Positions 5,706 through 11,984 of a DNA stretch of 15,626 nt are shown here, in pieces. Under the pieces are notes generated by a model. It saw nothing but the letters and a program-made list of their open reading frames with translations, searched no databases and was not told the origin of the DNA. A program made the translations under genes and the position numbers. Source of the DNA: Treponema sp. (lineage in GTDB: Bacteria; Spirochaetota; Spirochaetia; Treponematales; Breznakiellaceae); assembly GCA_031254795.1 (NCBI GenBank), contig JAIRTS010000262.1, positions 1 through 15,626 of the forward strand, read 5' to 3'. The number at the start of each line of letters is the position of its first letter. Position 1 is the first letter of the stretch.

Positions 5706-8700
5706 TCAACAAGCGGCCTACCTTGCCGACATGAACGCCGCAGTTTCCGCAGGCGCAGGCTCCGGCAAAACCACGGTGCTTGCGGAACGCTATGCGCGCC
5801 TCGTAACGGAACGCGGGTTTAAGGTGAATGAAGTCCTCACCCTTACTTTCACGCGAAAAGCGGCGGCGGAAATGCGGGAGCGCATCTTCAAGCGGCTGTC
5901 CACGTCAGACCATCCGTTCGCAAAGGATGCGCTCACCCAGTTCGATCAAGCCCGCATCTCCACATTGGACTCGTTTTGCTCATCGCTCGTGCGGGGGGCG
6001 TCGTACCGGTATGGCATAGCAGGAGATTTCCGCGTGGATGGCAACGAGCTTGCCGCCATTGCGGAGGAAACCGCCGTTGAAATCATCATGCGGGAGCGGA
6101 ACAACACGGATAAAATCAAGACCATTTCCCGTTTGGTTTCGAGCCGCAGCTTCAAAACCATTGTGAAAGACCTATTCGCGGATCTTGCGGCGACCGCGTT
6201 CAGCCTTGTGAAACAGGATGATTACGTCACGCTCGCTCAAAAGCAGCTTGCTGTTGTCGCCAGAGAAACCAAAGCCTGCGTCGACAGCATAAACGACTGT
6301 TGCAGGAAAATTGCTTCTCTGGATGACGCAAAATCAAAGAGCGAGACCATCAAAAAAGCGAAGGAAGCGTCCAAAAAGACCATTCCGCCCAATGAAGATT
6401 TTAATGACGAATATCTCGCGCGCCTCGTTGAAACGGGCGATTTTTTCGCGTCCTCCAAGTCGTATACGACTCCAAAATCCGGTCTGAAAGATGAAGCGTT
6501 GATCGAGTTGCGGAAAATCACCACCGGATCCGACGCCACGCCCGGATTAAAAGACGCGGCGAAAAAATTGATCGTTCTGGCAAAGACTCTGCAATTTCGG
6601 GAAGACATGCTTGTAATAGGAAAAATTCTCAATGATTACAGAGAAAAATTTATTGAAAGAAAGCGGCGGGCGGGCGTCCTTTCTTTTCACGACACGCTTG
6701 AGCTGTCTGTAGATATTCTCCTCAACGATCTGGGGCTCCGCAATTTCTACAAACGCCGCATAAAAGCCGTTATGATAGACGAATTTCAGGATAACAACGA
6801 ATTGCAGAAACAGTTGCTCTATCTTTTGTCCGAGAAAGACGACGTGGGCGCCGCCGGATCGCCGCCTGAAACCGGCGATTTGAATCCGAACAAACTCTTC
6901 TTTGTAGGAGACGAAAAACAGTCCATTTACCGATTTCGCGGCGCCGATGTCGCTGTTTTCCGGGGACTTTCCGGCGAATTGCAGAGCAGCGGCATTTCCC
7001 TGAACACCAACTACCGGTCTACGCCGGAACTGGTGAAATTCTTCAACATGATCTTCCCCGCGATTTTTGGACAAGCTAAAGAGAAGTTTGAAGCAGAATT
7101 CGCTCCGGTGGAGAGCGCCCCGCATAAAAAGGCTTCCGCTATAAAACCGGTTGAGATATATGTGCAGGAGACGAAGCGGGGTGAAAAAGACGCGCAAAGC
7201 GCTGACGGCGGCGCTGGCGCACAAAAAGTCACGAAAGATTTAAGCGAAGCTCTTTGCGTCGCGGAGCGGATCGTGAAAGGGGTTGAGTCCGGAGCGTTTG
7301 CCTTTCGCGATGTCGCCGTGCTTTTCCGTTCGACAAGCCACCAGAACGAATACGAGCGCGTGTTTCGGGAAGCCGGCATTCCTTTTGTCGCGGCGGATCC
7401 ACGGGGCGTTTATGCGGAAGCGCCGGCGAATGATTTCTACGCGATCCTGCGCCTTGTCCTGCACCCGCTTGACAGAAACGCCTACGCCACGGTACTGCGC
7501 TCTTCTTTTGTAAAACTGGGAGATGAAAGCGTGTTCAGAATCCTCCTTGAACAGCCCGACACACCCTTTCCAGACACTTTCTCCACATTCCATTTTGCCA
7601 ATGAGTCTGAAAAGACGCGTTTTGATCATGGAAAACATGTTTTTGATGAATTAAAAGCCCGCGTCGATCTCGAACCAATAACCTCAATCTTGACTTTTTT
7701 GTGGTACGAGACCGGTTATCGCACGTTCATGCTTTCCCATGAAGCGACCCGCTCCAATGCGGGGCATTTTGAATATCTTTACAATCTCGCCCTCAGCGCG
7801 GATCAGCGGCAACTGAGCATGAGCGCCTTCCTCAACGCGTTCGCCCCGCTTGTCGGCACAACCACAAAGACCGAAACCGGCGAAGTTCCCGATGTCGACA
7901 ACGAAACGCTGTTTCTCACGGTACATAAAAGCAAGGGGCTTGAATTTCCGGTGGTTATCCTTGCGGGCGCGGGCGGTTTGGGGCAGGGCGACCGCAACAA
8001 CGCGCCTTACTATTTATCGAAGGAATTCGGTCCCATTATAAACATGAAGTCCGACACGCAAGGCAGAAATGAATCTGCGGTCAATTACTTTTATGAAAAG
8101 GAAAAGGGGCATATCCAGAAACAGGAGGAGGCTGAAATCAAGCGGCTTTTTTATGTCGCGGCGACCCGCGCTGAACGGAGTCTCTTTATATTTGGCTCGC
8201 GAGCGATAACCGCCAAACTTGAACATGCGCTTGCAGAGGCGGACGAAGACAACCGTGTTGAAACGCTGGTTGCGTCGCCCTCTCCTTCGGACAGCGGCGA
8301 AACGCGGAGCAGGAGTTTTTTTGATCTGCTTGCGCTTGGATTGAAAGACGCGACGGCTAAACGTGGCGAAGCGGACGATTCGCCGCAGACGCTTTATGAA
8401 GTTTTCTCCATAAAAACGCCCAATTACGCCGAATACTACGAACGCGTTAAACGGCTGCACAGACAAATGGAGCGCTTGCAGGAAAGGGAGCAAGCGGGAA
8501 GCGCGCGCGACGCGAACAGCGCGCGTGTTGCGCGCGCGTTTTATGCGGCACGGAGCAAGCTCCTCGCGGAACCGAAAACGCTTTTCACAACGCCGACCGC
8601 AATGGAAGAATGTGGAATGTTTTCCCGTCCGGCGGGCGTTCACGGCTGGCTTGAACCGCTCCCGAATTTCCAATGTGACGACTTCCTCAAAGGAGACGAC

Positions 8701-9276
8701 GAGCGAAAAAAGAAATTCGGAACCCTGTGCCACCGCCGCATAGAGCAAGCGCTCGCCGGCGCAAACCGCGTGGATGAAAGCCTCCACGAAACGCGCCGCC
8801 TGTTCCCCGATGAAAGCGCGACGCGGATACAGGCTTTATCCGATGAGGCGACCGATTTGGCGATGCGGTTTTTTGCAAGCGATCTGGGCGGAGAGACGAC
8901 GCAAGCCGCGCGGCGGGCATCGGAATTCCCGTTTCTGTTGCCTCTGCCGCAAGCCACGCCCAAAGACCGGATCATCATTGTCCGCGGGCAAATCGATCTT
9001 ATGTACGAGCATAACGGAGAATGCGTCATCATAGATTTCAAGACGGACGCCGAAGTCCGCCCGCAAAACCATCGTTTCCAGTTGGCGTGCTATAAACGGG
9101 CAGCTTCGGCGTTCTCGGACTTGCCGCCCCGCCTCGCGCTGGTTTATTTGCGAAACATGCGGGCGGTTGAGTTTGATCCCGCGATACCGGATGAAGAGTT
9201 TGTACGTGTGGGAAGAGAAGCCGCGAATTGTATGCAGGAAAGGTTGTTGGTAATTCATTCAAAAAAGAAGGGATAA
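5689..9276 (+). CDS. addA: AddA-type ATP-dependent helicase-nuclease (UvrD/RecB family)
   Basis: A complete 1195-residue UvrD-type helicase fused to a RecB-family nuclease, as in the AddA subunit that resects double-strand breaks for recombination. Helicase motifs in order: Q-motif (FDPNQQAA, 3-10), Walker A AGAGSGKT (21-28), Ia (TFTRKAAAEMRERI), II DEFQD (364-368), III GDEKQSIYRFRG (407-418), NTNYRST (439-445), V VHKSKGLEFP (745-754) and VI YVAATRAER (822-830). The C-terminal nuclease is intact: GTLCH with H1015, GQID with D1103, DFKTD (D1116, K1118) and QLACY (1131-1135). Normal AddA length. The partner AddB, often just upstream, is absent from the window; the upstream neighbour is the Cdd1 gene. 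It could act with an unlinked AddB or alone. It is convergent with the tRNA-Ala gene. Confidence 0.95.
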   Translation: MNFDPNQQAAYLADMNAAVSAGAGSGKTTVLAERYARLVTERGFKVNEVLTLTFTRKAAAEMRERIFKRLSTSDHPFAKDALTQFDQARISTLDSFCSSLVRGASYRYGIAGDFRVDGNELAAIAEETAVEIIMRERNNTDKIKTISRLVSSRSFKTIVKDLFADLAATAFSLVKQDDYVTLAQKQLAVVARETKACVDSINDCCRKIASLDDAKSKSETIKKAKEASKKTIPPNEDFNDEYLARLVETGDFFASSKSYTTPKSGLKDEALIELRKITTGSDATPGLKDAAKKLIVLAKTLQFREDMLVIGKILNDYREKFIERKRRAGVLSFHDTLELSVDILLNDLGLRNFYKRRIKAVMIDEFQDNNELQKQLLYLLSEKDDVGAAGSPPETGDLNPNKLFFVGDEKQSIYRFRGADVAVFRGLSGELQSSGISLNTNYRSTPELVKFFNMIFPAIFGQAKEKFEAEFAPVESAPHKKASAIKPVEIYVQETKRGEKDAQSADGGAGAQKVTKDLSEALCVAERIVKGVESGAFAFRDVAVLFRSTSHQNEYERVFREAGIPFVAADPRGVYAEAPANDFYAILRLVLHPLDRNAYATVLRSSFVKLGDESVFRILLEQPDTPFPDTFSTFHFANESEKTRFDHGKHVFDELKARVDLEPITSILTFLWYETGYRTFMLSHEATRSNAGHFEYLYNLALSADQRQLSMSAFLNAFAPLVGTTTKTETGEVPDVDNETLFLTVHKSKGLEFPVVILAGAGGLGQGDRNNAPYYLSKEFGPIINMKSDTQGRNESAVNYFYEKEKGHIQKQEEAEIKRLFYVAATRAERSLFIFGSRAITAKLEHALAEADEDNRVETLVASPSPSDSGETRSRSFFDLLALGLKDATAKRGEADDSPQTLYEVFSIKTPNYAEYYERVKRLHRQMERLQEREQAGSARDANSARVARAFYAARSKLLAEPKTLFTTPTAMEECGMFSRPAGVHGWLEPLPNFQCDDFLKGDDERKKKFGTLCHRRIEQALAGANRVDESLHETRRLFPDESATRIQALSDEATDLAMRFFASDLGGETTQAARRASEFPFLLPLPQATPKDRIIIVRGQIDLMYEHNGECVIIDFKTDAEVRPQNHRFQLACYKRAASAFSDLPPRLALVYLRNMRAVEFDPAIPDEEFVRVGREAANCMQERLLVIHSKKKG

Positions 9277-9331
9277 CGGAGCGGCATCCCAAGTCGACGA
9301 AAATCGCCGCCGATGCCATCAGCGCGCTGTT

Positions 9332-9405
9332 TGGAGGTGAGGGGAATTGAACCCCTGACCTTTTGAATGCCATTCAAACGCTCTAGCCAACTGAGCTACA
9401 CCCCC
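9332..9405 (-). tRNA. tRNA-Ala (anticodon GGC)
   Basis: The minus strand folds as a full cloverleaf. The acceptor stem GGGGGTG/CACCTCC contains the G3-U70 wobble that identifies alanine tRNA. The D arm has TAGCTCAGTTGG, the anticodon stem TTTGA/TCAAA holds the loop ATGGCAT with anticodon GGC, and the T arm is GGGG-TTCAATT-CCCC. The discriminator is A. CCA is not encoded; AAC follows, so the end must be added by a nucleotidyltransferase. It decodes GCC and GCU. The 3' end faces the 3' end of addA, 55 bases away. Confidence 0.97.
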
Positions 9406-9418
9406 AAAGGATTATTCT

Positions 9419-9446
9419 ATTATCCACATAAAATTTTTTTTGTCAA
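9419..9446 (-). promoter_or_regulatory. tRNA-Ala promoter
   Basis: On the minus strand a consensus TTGACA (9446-9441) and GATAAT (9424-9419) are 16 bases apart, with an A7-T4 tract in the spacer. Transcription would start about 6-7 bases before the mature 5' end or a little earlier, implying a very short 5' leader. A strong promoter of this sort is usual for stable RNA genes. Confidence 0.75.
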
Positions 9447-9515
9447 GAGCGGTATTCCAAAAAATGTCAAAGACCAATAAAAATGTCTCCTTGTTTCCAT
9501 TCATTATTATAGAAA

Positions 9516-9567
9516 GCGTCTCCTGACGCATGCCTCTCTTGAGCTGGCGCAGTCTTCTCAAGGAGAG
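9516..9567. repeat. Pair of hairpins in the spacer after tRNA-Ala
   Basis: GCGTC (9516-9520) pairs with GACGC (9525-9529) around TCCT. Next to it CTCTCTTGAG (9534-9543) pairs with CTCAAGGAGAG (9557-9567) with one bulged base. Neither is followed by a T tract. They lie between the tRNA promoter and the third transposase tail and may be part of the decayed mobile element or of a small structured transcript. Confidence 0.4.
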
Positions 9568-9601
9568 CCTTTCGCCCTTACAAAGGATTGAGCGCCTGTA
9601 G

Positions 9602-9775
9602 CCAAGCCAGATTCGGGCGGTTGCTTTGTCTTTGCGCCGGGTTGCGGCTCAAGAGTTCAGCCAGATAGGGACGTGGCATGAAAAGCTGGAACCGATGTTT
9701 TCCGCATTTACCTATATTGCCTTGTGTGTTATCGCCGTTTGTTCTTTGATTCCTCGTTGTGTGAGATCATCCTAA
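9602..9775 (+). pseudogene. Decayed IS5-type transposase C-terminal tail (copy 3)
   Basis: From 9674 to a TAA at 9773-9775 the frame reads WHEKLEPMFSAFTYIALCVI and then AVCSLIPR, closely matching copy 1 (RYDKLDMMLSTF then YFAWCVIAVCFLVPRR). The frame is open back to a TAG at 9599-9601 but upstream residues no longer resemble a transposase. The DNA shared with copy 1 includes a 20-base identity (9724-9743). There is no start codon or catalytic region. The tail sits just upstream of the RidA promoter. Confidence 0.6.
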
Positions 9776-9793
9776 CATCAAAATATTTTCTGC

Positions 9794-9831
9794 AAGCGGA
9801 ATTTTTTAAGCGGAATTCTTTGTGAATTCGC
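9794..9831. repeat. Direct and inverted repeats upstream of the RidA promoter
   Basis: AAGCGGAATT occurs twice, at 9794-9803 and 9808-9817, a spacing of 14 bases. The second copy also forms an imperfect stem, GCGGAATTC (9810-9818) with GAATTCGC (9824-9831). It ends three bases before the -35 of the RidA promoter, a place where a regulator could bind. Confidence 0.45.
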
Positions 9832-9833
9832 TG

Positions 9834-9862
9834 TTTACAAACCGGAAGATGCTGGTTATTAT
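9834..9862 (+). promoter_or_regulatory. Promoter of the RidA / PLP-enzyme genes
   Basis: TTTACA (9834-9839) and TATTAT (9857-9862) are separated by 17 bases, close to the sigma-70-type consensus. Transcription would begin near 9869, giving a leader of about 110 bases that starts with the hairpin repeat at 9873-9904. Confidence 0.7.
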
Positions 9863-9872
9863 TTATAAAGGA

Positions 9873-9904
9873 GGCTGTTCCAAAGTTTCAGTTTTGGAAC
9901 AACC
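9873..9904. repeat. Hairpin repeat GGCTGTTCCAAA / TTTTGGAACAACC in the RidA leader
   Basis: GGCTGTTCCAAA (9873-9884) pairs with TTTTGGAACAACC (9892-9904), with 8 core bases perfect and wobble pairs outward. It is the same design as the hairpins at 348-396 and 451-479. It would form at the very 5' end of the RidA transcript, where it could protect the RNA or be a chance insertion of a dispersed repeat. Confidence 0.6.
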
Positions 9905-9980
9905 TTAAAGGAGCGCCTTAAAAACAGCCAAGAGCCGCGTGGTTTTTAGGGAGGCGATAATTTTTCTTAGGCAGGTTGCT

Positions 9981-10451
9981 ATGCAAAATCTTGAAGATGC
10001 GCTTAAAAAGTACGGACTCGTTATGCCGGAACCTCCGGCAAAAGGCGGCGTCTATGAGCCGGTAAAGGAATTCGGAGACTCTTTCTGTTACCCTTCGGGT
10101 TGCGGGCCGGTTTTTAACGGTGAACAGCGTTTTATCGGCAAACTTGGCGTGGAATTTACCGTCGAACAGGGACAAGAAGCCGCCCGTTACTGCATTCTGA
10201 ACCTCTTGTCCCATTTGAAGGCTAAAATTGTGGACCTTGACAGGGTAAAACGAATCGTAAAGATGCTCTGCTTTGTCGCCGGCACCGATACTTTCTACGA
10301 CCAGCCCCTCGTGGCAAATGGCGGGAGCCAACTGCTAATCGACATATTTGGCGAGAAGCGGGGACGTTGTTCCCGTTCGGCCGTTGGAATGAATGCGTTG
10401 CCGGGCAATATTCCGGTGGAAATAGAGCTTCTTGTAGAACTGGAGCGCTAA
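9981..10451 (+). CDS. RidA family protein (YjgF/YER057c/UK114), probable enamine/imine deaminase
   Basis: A 156-residue protein of the RidA fold. RidA enzymes hydrolyse reactive enamines and imines, such as 2-aminoacrylate made by PLP-dependent dehydratases, to ketoacids and ammonia. Seen here: the YPSGCGPV strand, the helix EAARYCILNLLSHLKAKIVD, the VKMLCFVAGT strand and the closing RSAVGMNALPGNIPVEIE block, with R132 at the position of the conserved substrate-carboxylate-binding arginine. At 156 residues it is longer than classic RidA (about 128), like the longer YjgF/chorismate-mutase-like subgroup. I chose the ATG at 9981 because AGGCAGG lies about six bases upstream and the sequence becomes family-like there; an upstream GTG at 9939 would add 14 unlikely residues. 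It is followed after 132 bases by a PLP enzyme that may supply its substrate. Confidence 0.92.
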   Translation: MQNLEDALKKYGLVMPEPPAKGGVYEPVKEFGDSFCYPSGCGPVFNGEQRFIGKLGVEFTVEQGQEAARYCILNLLSHLKAKIVDLDRVKRIVKMLCFVAGTDTFYDQPLVANGGSQLLIDIFGEKRGRCSRSAVGMNALPGNIPVEIELLVELER

Positions 10452-10583
10452 GGCGTAAACAGTGCCGTTTGCCACGTATAGCGCAGGATGGAAGCAGGGG
10501 GCATTGGGCAAAAGCCCTGTCAAAGAAGGCGATCTCCCTCCCTCCATTTTTTAACTACACTGAAAATTCATGCGGAGGATGAC

Positions 10584-11696
10584 ATGAGAAACTTTGATTA
10601 TCATTTTGACGGCGAGCGGGAGATTCCTTCGCCGGCGCTGGTTTATTACGAGGATGTTATCGCGGAGAATATTGAAAAAACGCTTGCCGTTGCGGGCGGG
10701 CCGGGGCGTATGTGGCCGCACGTGAAGACGCACAAAAATGCGGCGGTGGTACGGATGTTGCTGGCGCGAGGGGTAAGGCGTTTCAAATGCGCCACAATTG
10801 CCGAAGCGGAAATGTGCGCGAGGTGCGGCGCTGAGCATATTCTTATCGCGTACCCGCTGGTGGGTCCCGCGATAGGCCGCTTTATCGATCTTAACCTGCG
10901 TTATACCGGCTCTACTTTTTGGGCTACGGGCGATGATTTGGACCAACTTTCACTGCTGGGAGCGGCCGCCGCTGGCGCGGGACTGATGATTCCTCTGCTG
11001 GTTGATGTGAACTGTGGCATGAACCGCACCGGCGTTCAGTTGGAAGAAGCCACGCTCAAGGATTTTTGCCTTGCGGCCTCCCGAATTTCCGGACTGAGGC
11101 TGGAAGGTTTTCATTGTTACGATGGAAATCTTGGGATAAAAGACCCTGCGGAGCGTGAAGCGGCTGTCGCGGCGGAGACGGAAAAACTGCTGGCGGCGCA
11201 GACGGCGCTTCGCTGTGCAGGTCAAAATCTTCCGGCGCTTGTGATGGGCGGGACACCGACATTTCCGTTCCATGCCCGCAACGGCGCGTCCTTTCTTTCG
11301 CCTGGCACCCTATTTATTCAGGATCATGGCTACGACGCCAAGTATAAGGATTTGGACTTTACCCCCGGCGCGGCGCTCCTCGCCCGCGTGATAAGCCGCC
11401 CCGCCAAAGACCTTTTTACGCTCGACCTTGGATGCAAGGCTATTTCCGCCGACCAGGAAGGGGAACGGGGAATTATAGTGGGCATGCCGGACGCGAAACC
11501 GGAATCGCACAGCGAGGAGCATTGGGTGTTCCGCGCCGGTGGCGGCGGTTGCCCCGCCATCGGCTCCGTACAGTACGTTATTCCTACCCACATCTGTCCT
11601 ACCACAGCGCTGTACCCCGGCGTGTACGTGGCGCGTGGCGGACGTTTGGCGAACTACTGGGAAACCACAGCCAGAGACAGAAAAATTGCGTTGTAA
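10584..11696 (+). CDS. PLP-dependent D-threonine aldolase / D-serine dehydratase family enzyme
   Basis: A 370-residue fold-type III (alanine-racemase-like) PLP enzyme. The N-terminal barrel begins with IPSPALVYY and carries WPHVKTHK, in which K48 is the expected PLP Schiff-base lysine. The barrel continues with VDVNCGMNRTGV and the glycine-rich VMGGTPTFPFH phosphate site. The C-terminal beta domain has SEEHWVF and PTHICPTT; H336 and C338 match the zinc ligands of eukaryotic-type D-serine dehydratase. Homologues either cleave D-threonine to glycine and acetaldehyde or dehydrate D-serine to pyruvate and ammonia; sequence alone does not decide which. The start at 10584 has GGAGG (10574-10578) five bases upstream; the open frame from 10488 includes 32 unlikely residues. 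With RidA upstream, dehydration with release of 2-aminoacrylate is an attractive guess. Confidence 0.92.
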   Translation: MRNFDYHFDGEREIPSPALVYYEDVIAENIEKTLAVAGGPGRMWPHVKTHKNAAVVRMLLARGVRRFKCATIAEAEMCARCGAEHILIAYPLVGPAIGRFIDLNLRYTGSTFWATGDDLDQLSLLGAAAAGAGLMIPLLVDVNCGMNRTGVQLEEATLKDFCLAASRISGLRLEGFHCYDGNLGIKDPAEREAAVAAETEKLLAAQTALRCAGQNLPALVMGGTPTFPFHARNGASFLSPGTLFIQDHGYDAKYKDLDFTPGAALLARVISRPAKDLFTLDLGCKAISADQEGERGIIVGMPDAKPESHSEEHWVFRAGGGGCPAIGSVQYVIPTHICPTTALYPGVYVARGGRLANYWETTARDRKIAL

Positions 11697-11716
11697 AAGA
11701 GCGAGCGCAATTCCGC

Positions 11717-11754
11717 AAGCGCCGGTTGCCCTGATTTTTGAAATCGGCTCGCTT
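11717..11754 (+). terminator. Possible terminator after the PLP enzyme gene
   Basis: About 20 bases past the stop, AAGCG (11717-11721) pairs with CGCTT (11750-11754), enclosing an inner stem GATTT/AAATC (11733-11737 with 11741-11745). No proper T tract follows (CATTAAAA), so it is a weak candidate. Confidence 0.3.
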
Positions 11755-11984
11755 CATTAAAATTGCGCCAGCTTTTACATTTCTCAAACCAAAACTTGCG
11801 ATCCTCTGGCAAGCGAGCGTGACAGCGCCGGTAAAAGTCATATAGAGGCGTCGTTCTGGTTCCGGGCTTTCAGCCTGTATTCGCAAAAAAAAAGTCAGCG
11901 CGGGATGCTCGCTAATGTTGCGGAATCGCGGCGCTCAGCCTGTTTTCGCTCCCTTTACAAAATTCCATTTCTATATCACTATTA
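11755..11984. other. Non-coding spacer upstream of lptD with a 15-base direct repeat
   Basis: No frame here looks like a gene. TCAGCCTGTATTCGC (11870-11884) recurs with one change at 11935-11949, the second copy lying about 36 bases before the lptD start. A run of nine A follows the first copy. TTTACA (11954-11959) and TATATC (11972-11977) are promoter-like, but their spacing (12 bases) is too short for them to work together. Confidence 0.4.

Noticed and set aside
8014..8787. 257-codon minus-strand frame inside addA
   Set aside because: Antisense shadow of addA, whose motifs run unbroken through the interval.
9038..9373. 111-codon minus-strand frame crossing the tRNA gene
   Set aside because: It starts inside the tRNA-Ala sequence and runs antisense to addA; a tRNA-derived chance frame.
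9939..9980. Upstream GTG start for the RidA protein
   Set aside because: The extra 14 residues do not resemble the family, and the ATG at 9981 has AGGCAGG at a normal distance.
10488..10583. Upstream start for the PLP enzyme
   Set aside because: Residues before 10584 are low-complexity and lie in the intergenic region, while GGAGG sits exactly before the 10584 ATG.
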